Assembly: GCA_944390805.1 (NCBI GenBank)
Contig: CALXQW010000020.1
Coordinates: 1 to 61,883, forward strand
DNA from: an uncultured Opitutales bacterium
Lineage (GTDB): Bacteria > Verrucomicrobiota > Verrucomicrobiia > Opitutales > Intestinicryptomonadaceae
DNA: 61,883 bases
Direction of reading: 5' to 3'
Below, piece by piece: positions 1-9,152 of this stretch. Position 1 is the stretch's first letter. Every line of letters begins with the position of its first letter. Both the position numbers and the translations under genes were made by a program. The notes under the pieces are model-generated. The model ran no database searches and was not told the DNA's origin. It worked only from the letters and a program-made list of their open reading frames with translations.

Positions 1-3000
1 AACCCGTCGGCAAGGCACGGAGATTTGTTTGCGGATATGCCAAGCGGAGAAGACGTTGAAGACTTCCGGTCTAACAGCCCAACCAAAGCCGAAATAGCCG
101 AGGCCAAAAGGCAATATAATGAAGTGAAAGCCAAGTGGACAAACCCCGACGGCTCCATGAAAAAGGGCTACATGCTCGCCCCCAACGGAAAGCCTTCAAA
201 CCTTACAGAAGAGCAGTGGATTTGGGTGCGCACGCCCAACTTCAAAAAGTGGTTTGGCGATTGGGAAAAGGAAGCCTATGCCAAGGCTGCCATTGAGTTT
301 CTTGAAAATACCGCGCCCGTTGCAACACTTACAGGCGGGGAATTTCAGAAAGACGGCGTAAAGCTGACGGATAAAGTTTCCGCTTATTTTAATTCCATCG
401 GAAACCTTGCCCATAACGAAGAACTGGGCAATGTGGTGCTGGATTTAAAAGGCGTTGAAGACAGCCTTGCCCATGGCATAGGCAGAGTAAAAGCAGCAGC
501 ATTCATGGCGGTTAAAGATGTTATAGAAAAGGGATTTGTTTTTAACCGGGAAACAAATTGGAAAAACAGGGGCTGGGATACTGCAGTTATTGTAGCGCCT
601 ATAAAAATTGGAGGAGAAAACTACATATGCGAGGTAGTTGTAAAAAGAGTGAATAATTCACAACGCTTCTATTTGCACGAAGTAGAAACAAAGAGGACAC
701 TTGATAACGTGTTCAAGTCCGTAGCGAATAACGGCAACGCTTCTCAAGTGTCCAGACTTATACTTGGTAAACACCTTCAAGAAGTCAAGGGAAATGTTTC
801 AAAAGTTGTGGACGAAAACGGAGAGCCGCTGGTTGTCTACCATGGAACGCGCACCACAAAGCTTTTCAATAAGTTTGAAGGAGCTGAACATTTCTTTTCG
901 GACAATCCCGTTGTTGCGGACGGATTTTTAAACGGAAACGATTATCTCCTTGAAATAAACGGCGATTTGTACCCGATGTCGCGCAGAGATATGGAGGCTT
1001 TGGCCTATGAAGTTATGGGAGATTCCTCCGAATACGACAGCCTTGTGGGAGAGTACGAGGCCGGAGAAATGATGTATGCCAATGCCTTGCTCGCTGATAT
1101 TACGCATAACGAATATACTGTTGAAGCATTGGGAGATTTTCCGTTCGAAATAAAAAAAGGCGGAAGAATTATAGAAGCTTTTTTGAATATCCGCAACCCC
1201 GTTGAAATCGACTATGGCGGCAAAACATGGCAGGCCGGAAAGGTTATGCCGGAGCAAGACCTGCGTGATAATCCACAGGCGGACGGTTTGATAGGTAGAA
1301 ATATCCGCGAGGGAGGTTTAACGGGAGAATTGAGAAACGGGGAAGATTTCCCCCTGGCGACAGATTATATTGTGCGCGATTCCTCCCAGATAAAATCCGC
1401 AACCGGCAACGTGGGCACTTATAAAAAGGAAAACGGCGATATTTTCCTCAACCCGCCGCCGAAACGTGGAGATTTGTTTGCCACGGCGTCAAGGCTTGAA
1501 GATTTCCAAAATACAAAATTGATGGACAATCTGCGCGATGAAGCCGCAAGGAATCTTCAAGGCGAAGACGGCGAGTTGATTAAACGAGCCGATTATCCAA
1601 ATAAGATTTACGATATAGACGAGGCCTACAGGTATGCCAGGGAAAATCTGCAAGGCTTAAGCTTAAGGAGCAAGGATAATTATCCGGCTATCCTAACGAG
1701 AAATTCCATAGACAAAATGAACAGCGGCAAGGCCCGCGGAAAAACAAAAAACAACAGGCTTCATGCTTTCGCGTTTGCAAATGTAGACAAAGTGTTCGGA
1801 AATTCCGAACTACTGGGAAGGGAAGCACCGAGAGACAGAAACCCAAACATAAAAAGATATTTAAAATTCTACGCTCCGCTATATCTGGATGGACGGCTTT
1901 ACGCCGTGAAAATAACCGCAAAAGAATTGAGCGACGGCACGGGAAACAGGCTGTATTCCATTGAAGGAATCGACGTAAACAGAGAATCCGACCAAAGTGG
2001 GCAGTCGCGTGGTTCAAAAGAGAACTCGATTCCAGTCCAGGTGTCGGATTCTGTTGAAAACTTCCTTGAAAAATTGCGGGAAGTCAACAAAAAAATTGAT
2101 TTAGCCATGCGCGCACCAAACTTCAACCCTGCAAACCCCTCTTCAAATATGGACGGGCAGGGCATGCCCGGCTTGAGAGTACAGCCCGTACACAGGGCGC
2201 GTTCCGACAGGTTTGGCGGTACGCAGCACAGCAGCGGATATATCGAAGAAAAAAGCAAGGAGGCTTTCGACAAATTCTGGAAACTCCTGCCGCGCGAGGG
2301 TGAAGGCGGCTTTGATTCCTACGAAAAGGCCGTTCAGGCAAAGGAGCAAATAGAGGAGCTTTCAAAGGCCATAGACGCGCGCCTGCTGCGCATGCCCGAG
2401 CTTATAGAACTGTTCAAGAGCATCAGAAACGGCGAGGTGCGCCTAAAGCGAAACACGAGAAAGGCGCTTGGCTTTTACAAGCCTTTGGACGGCAGCATCA
2501 CGCTGAGAACCGAACTGTTCAAGCTTGTCTCGGACTTTGACAGAATAGACCTTTTAAAGCAGGCTATAGACAATACTTTGGTAAAATTGCAAGTGCCGCA
2601 AGCCATGCTCGGCGAGATGGACATCTACGAAAAGCACTCTTTTGCCATGCAAAACGGCGCGGGAATTTTAAAGGCCGAATACGACAAGCTCTACCACGAC
2701 CTGCTGCGCGAGCGCAAGAAGACGGGCTACGCGCCCGCAAGTTTGGAAGTATTCGCTCACGAGCTGGGACACGCCCTGGACGACATGCCGGAGGGCTTTG
2801 GCGTACTTGGCCACAGGGGCAACATTCTGGGACATCTGGCAAGCACTTATAGATTTTTGAAAAAGTCCATGCCGATTTGGCAGGGCGGCTTTGGCTTGGA
2901 CGCCGAGCTTAGAAAAAAGATGCGCGCTGACGCCGAAAAACTTGCCGGAAAACGCCCCGACCCAAAGAAGGATAAAGCTGGATACGATTTGTGGCGCGAC

Positions 3001-5916
3001 AGAGCTTCAAAAATCTACGAAACTAACGTCAAGGAATATTGCGCCGCGCACGATATTTTGTGCTATGAAACCGCAACCGAAGAGCTGCATAGTGTTTTGC
3101 GCTTCTGGCATAGTAAAAAACCTGGCGAGCCTTTAGAAGCCTACTACACAACGCGGCCCGAGGAGCTCTTTGCCGAAAGTTTCAGTGTGTTTTTAAACAA
3201 TCCGGAGGCCTTCCAGCGTCTTGCACCTACCGTTTACAAAACCATGCTCGCCAGAATGAAAAGTAAACACACTTTCTGGGAGAAGTACGAGGAGCTGCAA
3301 CGCAGGCTTAACCACCCGGAGGAGACCACCGCAAAAATTATGCGCGACGTTGAACGGGGTTGGAAAGAGTCGCGTAGGGTTGAGAATTTTTCAAACAAAA
3401 ACTACAAACTTACCAATAAAGAACGCATCTTTAATGCGCTCAAAGCAATTTTCAATTCAGAGTTCAGCCCGATTTACAGCAAGGCAAAAGCCCTTGCCCA
3501 AAAAGAAGGTTTAAATTGGTATGAGCTTACCGCGCCCATACACAACTTCCGCTACCGCTCAAGTATGCAAGAAGCATATGTTGGAGAGTTCAATGCGCAG
3601 GTTCTAGAGGTACTCGACAAGGCGCAGCTAGCTCCGGAGGACCTTGCAAGATACGAATTTTTGCGCAGGGTAATTTCCGAGAGGCACTCCATCGCCAATC
3701 CGGGAGCATTCTCTCCCAGAGAAGCTATAATCGAGCTTAGACGGTATTTGGACGGGCTCGACAAGCCAATGCGTAAAGCTCTTGTTCAGGCGGAAAAGAA
3801 CCTGCGCAGGATAAGAAAGGAGACCGTTGTAGACCCGCTTGTGGAACTTGGTTCCTTCAGTGGAGAGCTGACAAATAAGATTGCCGAAAACAATGTTTAT
3901 GTGCCTTTTGTCAAGGCCGCCAAGGTGGAGGACTTCCCAAAGCAGGGCATAGAAAGCTTGCTTTCGGAGGTGTACGGCAAAAGTACGGGAGCGCTAATCC
4001 ATAAGCAGTTTGGAAACCTTGGAGACATAAAAGACCCGCTTGGACAGCTGCTTAAAAAAGACCTTCAGCTTATAAACTTCATTGCAAGGCAAAAAGCCAT
4101 ACGCAATGTTGTGGACATTTTGAAGAAGACTTCCCCAGAATGGATAGTCCCGGCGGAAGTTGTCTACCAGGAGGGCAAAGGCAGAAAGCCAATCATAATA
4201 AACAGAGCAGGCGTGGGAACGCTTGTTGAACTCTACGCGAGCAAACCTCAGGCCTGGTATGTTCCAAGTTGGTTTAGTCGGCCGTTTGAATATTCAGACG
4301 CCGGAAACGTAGAGTTTATCTTAAGCTCGTTGGGATTGGTAAACAGAATTGTCAAATCAGTACTTGTGCAATACAATCCATTTATTTGGCCTATCTTGCA
4401 TATGAGAGACGTTCAACACGCTGTCCGGGCACTTCCGGGAAACAACCGCATTCAAGTGCTTTATGATTTGACAAAAAAAGCTCCGCGCGCTTTTGCCGCA
4501 GCAATTTCCAGCTGGAAAGGTAAACCCAACCAAGACGCCCTAAACGCTCTAAAAAGAGGCATGCTTGTCTCCAGAAGGGAGCCATATTCAGAAGTTTCCG
4601 ACGAACACGAAACAACTAAAATTCTTAGGGAATTTGGGATAAAAAGTGCGCAACTCCTAAATGAGCGACAAAACATCTTTGCACGATTGTGGCTTGGTTT
4701 TTCGCAAATGGGACAGATTACAGAAAGGGCAACAAAAATTGCATCAACACTTTATCTCGATAAGAAATACGCAGATAATATGAGTGAGTCCCAAAAGCAA
4801 AAATGGATACGTATGCATGGAGGCAGTCCGGACTTTAACAACAGGATTGATAGGCATGCCTTACCTTTGTTTGACACATTCATCATGCTTTTTGCAAATC
4901 CGCTTAGGCAAGCTTTTGATTCAGAGTGGGAACTTATGAAAGATTCTGGAAAATTAAAATGGATTGAAAATATGCTTTTATTTTCCAGTGCTGGCGTCGC
5001 ACTTTATCTTGCAGGCAAACTTGGATTGCCGCAACTTGTAGCGCGTATGTTTGGCGGAGAGGAATACGCAAAGAATTTTAACCTCATGTATGCACAAATT
5101 CCGCAGTGGGACAAAGCCAATAGATTTTGTCTGCCCATTGATTTTGATTCCAACGGTAAGACCGTTTATCTATGCCTGCCTTATGGCGATACCGAAAGGC
5201 TTCTTGCTAACGCACTAATGGTCAGCTTAAACCCGGATATGAAAAACGACGTGCTTCAGGTGTTTTGGGGCGAATTTAGCGGAGGCAATCCCGTATGGGA
5301 CTTGCCTAAAAAATGGGGGCAGGCATACATTGGTGGCGAGAACCCGAGCTCGTACAAAGGAGCAAAGGTTATAGACCCTGTTAAATTCGAGGCAGGACAG
5401 AAATTTGAAGACTTAGCGCGCTACTCTTACAACCAGACTGCAGGCGTCCTGCTTGGCAAGTGGGACCCTCCGCCGCGCGCCGGAGAGCCAGAGGCAAGCC
5501 ATATAGAGTGGTTTTTGAGTCTGCCAATTATCCGGCCGCTTATTGGCAGGTACATAAAAGTTTCAAATCGGGGCTTGTACGAGCTTGCCGACAAAGCCGG
5601 AACTGAGTATAGGCAAGAGGTTGCCGCGCCCGCGCAGCTTGTCCGCCGCGATGCTGTCGGCAAAGTTATTGGCGGTACTATGAGTAGAGAAGATTTTGAT
5701 AATCTTACGCAGGCAATACGTACGCCGGGGCAATATAACGCCTTTAAACGCATGGCAGCTGAAAGCTATATGCGCCATGACCCCGCATACGACGCGGCTA
5801 TTCTTGGCGCAAAAAGCAATGAGGAAGCCAAAGAGCGAATAAGAGCTCTTGTAAAAAGCAGGGCTATCACTCCGGAAAAAGCAAACGAACTGTTTTTACG
5901 AGTTGAATCTAAATAG
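1..5916 (+). CDS. Giant phage polyvalent protein (EndoU/barnase-like, ADP-ribosyltransferase-like, zincin and LPD38-like parts), 5' partial
   Basis: The frame is open from base 1, so the gene starts upstream; over 1970 codons are visible. Such proteins are packaged in virions and ejected with the DNA (family knowledge). Order seen: the linker VRTPNFKKWFGDWE (about 225-270); a barnase/EndoU-like domain with NWKNRGWDTAVIVAPIKIGG (about 300-700); an ADP-ribosyltransferase-like fold opening at GEPLVVYHGT and closing at SSQIKSATGNVGTY (about 805-1430); a further LPD-type domain with FYAPLYLDGRLYAVKIT (about 1530-2000); a zincin motif HELGH (2758-2772) with a likely third ligand in ELFAESF (about 3165); and a C-terminal part with a hydrophobic stretch (about 4960-5050) resembling LPD38. 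NPSARHGDLF at the window start resembles NPPPKRGDLF at about 1453, so another such module probably lies upstream. A terminator follows. Confidence 0.85.
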   Translation, partial: NPSARHGDLFADMPSGEDVEDFRSNSPTKAEIAEAKRQYNEVKAKWTNPDGSMKKGYMLAPNGKPSNLTEEQWIWVRTPNFKKWFGDWEKEAYAKAAIEFLENTAPVATLTGGEFQKDGVKLTDKVSAYFNSIGNLAHNEELGNVVLDLKGVEDSLAHGIGRVKAAAFMAVKDVIEKGFVFNRETNWKNRGWDTAVIVAPIKIGGENYICEVVVKRVNNSQRFYLHEVETKRTLDNVFKSVANNGNASQVSRLILGKHLQEVKGNVSKVVDENGEPLVVYHGTRTTKLFNKFEGAEHFFSDNPVVADGFLNGNDYLLEINGDLYPMSRRDMEALAYEVMGDSSEYDSLVGEYEAGEMMYANALLADITHNEYTVEALGDFPFEIKKGGRIIEAFLNIRNPVEIDYGGKTWQAGKVMPEQDLRDNPQADGLIGRNIREGGLTGELRNGEDFPLATDYIVRDSSQIKSATGNVGTYKKENGDIFLNPPPKRGDLFATASRLEDFQNTKLMDNLRDEAARNLQGEDGELIKRADYPNKIYDIDEAYRYARENLQGLSLRSKDNYPAILTRNSIDKMNSGKARGKTKNNRLHAFAFANVDKVFGNSELLGREAPRDRNPNIKRYLKFYAPLYLDGRLYAVKITAKELSDGTGNRLYSIEGIDVNRESDQSGQSRGSKENSIPVQVSDSVENFLEKLREVNKKIDLAMRAPNFNPANPSSNMDGQGMPGLRVQPVHRARSDRFGGTQHSSGYIEEKSKEAFDKFWKLLPREGEGGFDSYEKAVQAKEQIEELSKAIDARLLRMPELIELFKSIRNGEVRLKRNTRKALGFYKPLDGSITLRTELFKLVSDFDRIDLLKQAIDNTLVKLQVPQAMLGEMDIYEKHSFAMQNGAGILKAEYDKLYHDLLRERKKTGYAPASLEVFAHELGHALDDMPEGFGVLGHRGNILGHLASTYRFLKKSMPIWQGGFGLDAELRKKMRADAEKLAGKRPDPKKDKAGYDLWRDRASKIYETNVKEYCAAHDILCYETATEELHSVLRFWHSKKPGEPLEAYYTTRPEELFAESFSVFLNNPEAFQRLAPTVYKTMLARMKSKHTFWEKYEELQRRLNHPEETTAKIMRDVERGWKESRRVENFSNKNYKLTNKERIFNALKAIFNSEFSPIYSKAKALAQKEGLNWYELTAPIHNFRYRSSMQEAYVGEFNAQVLEVLDKAQLAPEDLARYEFLRRVISERHSIANPGAFSPREAIIELRRYLDGLDKPMRKALVQAEKNLRRIRKETVVDPLVELGSFSGELTNKIAENNVYVPFVKAAKVEDFPKQGIESLLSEVYGKSTGALIHKQFGNLGDIKDPLGQLLKKDLQLINFIARQKAIRNVVDILKKTSPEWIVPAEVVYQEGKGRKPIIINRAGVGTLVELYASKPQAWYVPSWFSRPFEYSDAGNVEFILSSLGLVNRIVKSVLVQYNPFIWPILHMRDVQHAVRALPGNNRIQVLYDLTKKAPRAFAAAISSWKGKPNQDALNALKRGMLVSRREPYSEVSDEHETTKILREFGIKSAQLLNERQNIFARLWLGFSQMGQITERATKIASTLYLDKKYADNMSESQKQKWIRMHGGSPDFNNRIDRHALPLFDTFIMLFANPLRQAFDSEWELMKDSGKLKWIENMLLFSSAGVALYLAGKLGLPQLVARMFGGEEYAKNFNLMYAQIPQWDKANRFCLPIDFDSNGKTVYLCLPYGDTERLLANALMVSLNPDMKNDVLQVFWGEFSGGNPVWDLPKKWGQAYIGGENPSSYKGAKVIDPVKFEAGQKFEDLARYSYNQTAGVLLGKWDPPPRAGEPEASHIEWFLSLPIIRPLIGRYIKVSNRGLYELADKAGTEYRQEVAAPAQLVRRDAVGKVIGGTMSREDFDNLTQAIRTPGQYNAFKRMAAESYMRHDPAYDAAILGAKSNEEAKERIRALVKSRAITPEKANELFLRVESK

Positions 5917-5918
5917 TG

Positions 5919-5952
5919 GAAAAAGCGCGGTTTTTCGCCGCGCTTTTTGTTT
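5919..5952 (+). terminator. Rho-independent terminator after the polyvalent gene
   Basis: An AAAAGCGCGG / CCGCGCTTTT stem with a short T-rich loop is followed by a run of T. It begins three bases after the stop codon and closes the rightward late transcript before the oppositely oriented cassette. Confidence 0.85.
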
Positions 5953-6071
5953 TTTATAAAAAGGTGGATTATCTTAATTGATTATCTCTTTTCATAAAGA
6001 TGACATTTTCATGAATTTTTCTAATAAAATAAGAAGTTATTGCTTATCGTTTAGTTAAATGCGCTTGCATT

Positions 6072-6425
6072 TTATTCATGAAGCAAATTCTTAGCGATTT
6101 CCGAATATCTCGGTTCAAGAGTCCCTATAATGTAATTCTCAATATTCTCTTTAATATTCTCTATATTCAGATGTCTATCAATCGGCGGATAATCTGGAGA
6201 GAGGATAAAGAACTCTGATGAAATATTTACCTTCCCGAAAAACACTTTGGAATTACTTTTGGGTCTCAAATATTCTACAATGGAAAACTTACCCAAGCGA
6301 TAAACTCTCTTTGTGTGTGTTCTCCCTTTAAAAAATAATTCTACATCCCAAGTTAATTTCTCCCGCATCTCTTCCCGAAACTTGGAAATCATCAATTCAA
6401 ATAATTCGATACAACATTTGTTCAT
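6072..6425 (-). CDS. Hypothetical phage protein, 117 aa
   Basis: I do not recognise the family. The protein is soluble and charged, with no signal peptide, membrane segment or metal motif. It is the last gene of the leftward cassette, 6 bp downstream of the MazG-like gene, and is probably co-transcribed with it. Its reading frame ends 155 bp from the convergent polyvalent gene. Treated as real from its place in a tightly packed series of same-strand genes. Confidence 0.6.
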   Translation of the reverse strand: MNKCCIELFELMISKFREEMREKLTWDVELFFKGRTHTKRVYRLGKFSIVEYLRPKSNSKVFFGKVNISSEFFILSPDYPPIDRHLNIENIKENIENYIIGTLEPRYSEIAKNLLHE

Positions 6426-6431
6426 TTCTTA

Positions 6432-6923
6432 TTATTCTCTTTTCCCGTAATAATTTCTCTTGCCGCTTCTGTTATTGCGTCTTTTGTACTCTGCTTGTCT
6501 ATTTGCAAGCTTGGCAATATTACGCTTTAAACAGTCAAGCGGGTCTATGCCACATTCCTCGGCAAATGTTTTTGCAAAAGATAGCGCAGATAGCTTGTTG
6601 AGGATTAGGCCACCTTTAGAGAACTTGTGTGGAGTTATGGCTTCGATAAGTAAAAAATACTGTTTATAGCTCCTATACCAGAGGTTCTCAAACTTTTCAC
6701 CGTCAAGCTCGCACGCAAGCGCAATTCCCCCAAATACGTCGCCGAGTTTGTCTTTGAGCGCGTCCTTGTATAGTTTGTTGTCTCGGAATTGTTTACCCCA
6801 TTTCCCGAAAGCTTCGTATATTTCAGACGCAATAAGGCAATAGCAATACTCCCAGTTCTTATCCGAAGGTAAGCGAGTGCACATTGCGAGTTCTTGGTAG
6901 TTCTTAATTGTTATTTCTTCCAT
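6432..6923 (-). CDS. MazG-like nucleotide pyrophosphohydrolase-family protein, divergent
   Basis: The N-terminus (NYQELAMCTR), the helix ASEIYEAFGKWGK and KDKLGDVFGGIALAC follow the layout of MazG-type NTP pyrophosphohydrolases, whose metal-binding signature is EExxE followed by ExxD. Here the first Glu of EExxE is Ser and the ExxD Glu is Asp, so catalysis may be altered. The tail is basic (many R/K/N), and a stretch resembling the family's KL..R segment is present. Phage MazG proteins are thought to alter host nucleotide or alarmone pools; that role is inference here. It sits in the leftward cassette between two unknown genes. Confidence 0.55.
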   Translation of the reverse strand: MEEITIKNYQELAMCTRLPSDKNWEYCYCLIASEIYEAFGKWGKQFRDNKLYKDALKDKLGDVFGGIALACELDGEKFENLWYRSYKQYFLLIEAITPHKFSKGGLILNKLSALSFAKTFAEECGIDPLDCLKRNIAKLANRQAEYKRRNNRSGKRNYYGKRE

Positions 6924-6938
6924 TGTTTACGCTTTCTG

Positions 6939-7268
6939 TCATTTCTTCCCGCTTTCCGTTCTTAAAATGTCTTTTAAATGGTCATTCGTTTGCCCCTTAT
7001 GGATTTTAAAAAGCAATTCAATTCTTTCCAAAAATCCGCGCGTAAAATCTTTCGTCCGATTATATTGTGAAAGGGTTTTATCTGAGTGGGAAAATACACT
7101 GGCAATTTCAAAGTTTACGCCTTTTGGCCCATTCGGTTGAATGCAAATTAGGTCTTCATTGTACTTTGTCGAATAGCAACAAATATCAAGATTCGATAAG
7201 AATTTTGGTAAATCTTCCCTTTGATTTTCTTCAATCCAAGCAACAATGTCTTCAATAAACGGATTCAT
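6939..7268 (-). CDS. Hypothetical phage protein, 109 aa
   Basis: No family recognised. A small soluble protein without signal or membrane segments. Its start ATG overlaps the stop of the upstream gene by four bases (ATGA), indicating translational coupling to the zinc-binding protein. It lies 15 bp upstream of the MazG-like gene in the same leftward cassette. Confidence 0.6.
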   Translation of the reverse strand: MNPFIEDIVAWIEENQREDLPKFLSNLDICCYSTKYNEDLICIQPNGPKGVNFEIASVFSHSDKTLSQYNRTKDFTRGFLERIELLFKIHKGQTNDHLKDILRTESGKK

Positions 7269-7570
7269 TTCTTCTTACCTCCTGTCGATTGCATCGATAT
7301 ATTTGACTTGTTTTTTATTTCAATCAGGGCTTGTAGCTTTCCGCATTCCCTTGACCTTTCAGAAAGACGCTTAATTGTTTCAGTCAGCTTCCCCTCTATT
7401 TCATCGAGACTGTTTTGTAGCTCTGCAATGCGGGCTTCGTAGGCGTCGGTAGTGGGATTAAAAAAACCTGTTTTATAACATTCTGGGCATACTTCTATTG
7501 CCCCACAAAATCCTTGAGTATATAATTTACAATTATAGCACTTAATTTCGATTCCGTTTTTATCCTTCAT
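7265..7570 (-). CDS. Small zinc-ribbon plus coiled-coil phage protein, 101 aa
   Basis: The N-terminal half carries two CxxC pairs, CYNC and CPEC, plus an extra Cys between them (GFCG), consistent with a treble-clef or ribbon zinc site. Residues about 45-90 form a charged heptad-like helix suggesting a coiled coil, and the tail is Lys-rich. It overlaps the ASCH gene by 4 bp upstream and the next gene by 4 bp downstream, so the three are translationally coupled. No precise function can be assigned; nucleic-acid or protein binding is likely. Confidence 0.6.
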   Translation of the reverse strand: MKDKNGIEIKCYNCKLYTQGFCGAIEVCPECYKTGFFNPTTDAYEARIAELQNSLDEIEGKLTETIKRLSERSRECGKLQALIEIKNKSNISMQSTGGKKK

Positions 7571-8019
7571 CTTTTCACCTCCAGAACTTTGAATCCGATT
7601 GCCAAAACTTCGGGATTAGCCATTAACACCATTATGTCCACGCCTTGCGGGTAGAGCTTTGAGTTCATCTTCCAAAAATACTCCCAAAATTCTATATTTC
7701 GCAAAAAACCCTCTTTTACAGCGTCTTCATTTGAACAGTCTTTAATGCGTTCTTTTTTTAGTTCCGTAATCTCTAAAAGGATTCTGGAATATTTTCGCGG
7801 CATAAAAATAGAAGGACGCCATCGATAAGATTTAATATCGCAAGTTGCGGCATAATCAGCCCGCCCGTGTATAAGCGCATAAGTCTCCCGCACCCATAGC
7901 CTGTCTCCGACTCTTCACTTGTCGAAGCGCGGTTTGTATATGCGCCTTGTCATCGTTTTCTTACCATCTAAAATCGCCCTTACCATAGGCGCGGAAAATA
8001 ATATTGGCCGTTCTTTCAT
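7567..8019 (-). pseudogene. ASCH-domain phage protein interrupted by an in-frame TGA
   Basis: Reading leftward from ATG 8019-8017, preceded by the good ribosome site GGAG, the product begins MKERPILFSAPMVRAILDGK, matching the N-terminus of phage ASCH proteins. After 34 codons the same frame meets TGA (7917-7915) and continues RVGDRLWVRETYALIHGR, then WRPSIFMPRK, the canonical remainder. No frameshift is needed; one base (TGG to TGA) would explain it. The downstream part alone (from GTG 7893) is 108 aa. ASCH folds are thought to bind RNA or modified nucleotides. Either a nonsense-mutated gene, readthrough, or reinitiation of a truncated product. TGA recoding is unlikely because neighbouring genes end in TGA at ATGA couplings. 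Confidence 0.75.
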
Positions 8020-8046
8020 CTCGCATCTCCTTTTATTTATAGCCGT

Positions 8047-8358
8047 TTAATTGTCTTCGTCTATGTAAGTTCTTGTGCCGTCGCCAATGTCTTCGTAAGA
8101 CTTGAAATCCTCTGGGTAAGAGTATCCGTAGTCTTTCAATTCATCTAATTGAGCGGCTGCTTCCGGCGAAAGAATTTTTCCGTCAACAATGTAATTGACG
8201 GAATTTTCCTCCATAAAAGCGTCTGGGTCTGCCATGTTGTTTAGGTCTATCTCAAAAAACTCTTTTATGACCTTGTATGCTTCTTCCAGCGTAAGGGAGC
8301 CTTGAAGTATTACGGTTTTGTTTCGGTGTGTATATTCTTTGAAAATTGCGTAGTTCAT
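8047..8358 (-). CDS. Hypothetical acidic phage protein, 103 aa
   Basis: No family recognised. It is acidic, with a C-terminal D/E-rich tail and no membrane segment. Part of the leftward cassette, 27 bp upstream of the ASCH gene start and 22 bp downstream of the DUF6876 gene, so probably in one transcript. Confidence 0.6.
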   Translation of the reverse strand: MNYAIFKEYTHRNKTVILQGSLTLEEAYKVIKEFFEIDLNNMADPDAFMEENSVNYIVDGKILSPEAAAQLDELKDYGYSYPEDFKSYEDIGDGTRTYIDEDN

Positions 8359-8380
8359 CGTTGTTATTTCTTTTTTATTT

Positions 8381-8773
8381 TTAGTATTCGCTCTTTAACA
8401 TTAAAACGCCTTGGCAGAGAAACAGCTCAAACTTACCTTCCGGAAAGTCCGTATAAGTTATATCTTGTCGTATTTGTTCAGGGGCGTCTGTGTCAGCCTT
8501 AACGGTGAAGATTGCTCTCTCGTCTTTAGCAACGTCCAGGGTGATTAAACAAAAATACCGCAGGTCTTCCTCTTTGTTTATTGCTGGAAAATGCGAACCT
8601 ACCATATCGATAAGCCACCATGCGCCGCAAAGCTTCGCAAGAGCCTGCACGCCGTCGGTGTAAAGAAATCCGTACGGAGTTCTGTACCAAAGCTCGGTGC
8701 CGATGTAGCCGGAAAGCTCGTTCTCCAGTTCGTCGGCGGTTGTTATCTGTTTTTCTTTAGTCATTATACCCAT
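8381..8773 (-). CDS. DUF6876-family phage/plasmid protein
   Basis: The order GTELWYRTPYGFLYTDGVQAL, AWWLIDMVGS, DITYTDFPEGKFELFLC and GVLMLKSEY matches the small uncharacterised DUF6876 family found on phages and plasmids (recalled by pattern). Length, about 130 aa, is typical. The start could be ATG 8773 or the nearby ATG at 8764 (MTKEK); neither has a strong ribosome site. Function unknown. Second gene of the leftward cassette. Confidence 0.65.
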   Translation of the reverse strand: MGIMTKEKQITTADELENELSGYIGTELWYRTPYGFLYTDGVQALAKLCGAWWLIDMVGSHFPAINKEEDLRYFCLITLDVAKDERAIFTVKADTDAPEQIRQDITYTDFPEGKFELFLCQGVLMLKSEY

Positions 8774-8842
8774 TTTTTCTGAAATTTTTAAAAGTTTTTT
8801 GTTGCCCCCGGCGCGGATGCGCGCCCGGGAGCTTGTTGTTTT

Positions 8843-8968
8843 TTACGAGTTGAGCTTGACAATGCGCATTGCGTCCGCATAGGTTGCATAATGTCCGCAA
8901 CGCACGCCGTTTACTACGATGCAGTATCCGCCGTTTGGATGCGGTTCGACTGACATTACATAATCCAT
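8843..8968 (-). CDS. Small phage protein, 41 aa
   Basis: An ATG at 8968 is preceded by AAGGAA at good spacing and opens a 41-codon frame ending TAA (8845-8843). The product contains HPNGGYCIVVNGVRCGHYAT and looks like a compact beta-strand protein with two Cys. It is the first gene of the leftward cassette. Function unknown. Confidence 0.55.
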   Translation of the reverse strand: MDYVMSVEPHPNGGYCIVVNGVRCGHYATYADAMRIVKLNS

Positions 8969-9065
8969 TTATATTCCTTTCTTCTCATTGGTTAGTTTTG
9001 TTGGTCAAACGCCGTAATATTGCCCTATTGCGGCGTTTTCTTTTGGTGTGGTTTAAGTTTGATAG

Positions 9066-9099
9066 AAACGCATTTTTGCGATTAAAACGCAAAAGTCAA
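9066..9099 (-). promoter_or_regulatory. Probable leftward promoter with repressor operators
   Basis: Reading leftward, TTGACT (9099-9094) is a good -35 box. It is followed by TTTGCG-7-CGCAAA and CGCAAAAATGCG, half-sites shared with the palindrome at 10699-10714. The arrangement (a -35 box, then an operator over the -10 region) matches the rightward promoter at 10681. It would drive the cassette 8968-6072. Confidence 0.5.
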
Positions 9100-9152
9100 G
9101 GTTTTTTTGTTTTTTAATTGAAGGATTTTTTCAAAGAATTATCTTTATTTTT

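Noticed and set aside
7915..7917. TGA recoding throughout the phage
   Set aside because: Neighbouring genes use TGA as stop at ATGA couplings, and the large phage genes show no internal TGA, so code change is unlikely.
8779..8842. GC-rich hairpin as a terminator of the leftward cassette
   Set aside because: The U-run is on the wrong strand for leftward transcripts, and it lies between cassette genes.
9008..9040. AACGCCG hairpin with a T-run as a rightward terminator
   Set aside because: No rightward gene lies upstream of it; it may be part of the leader or a related operator instead.
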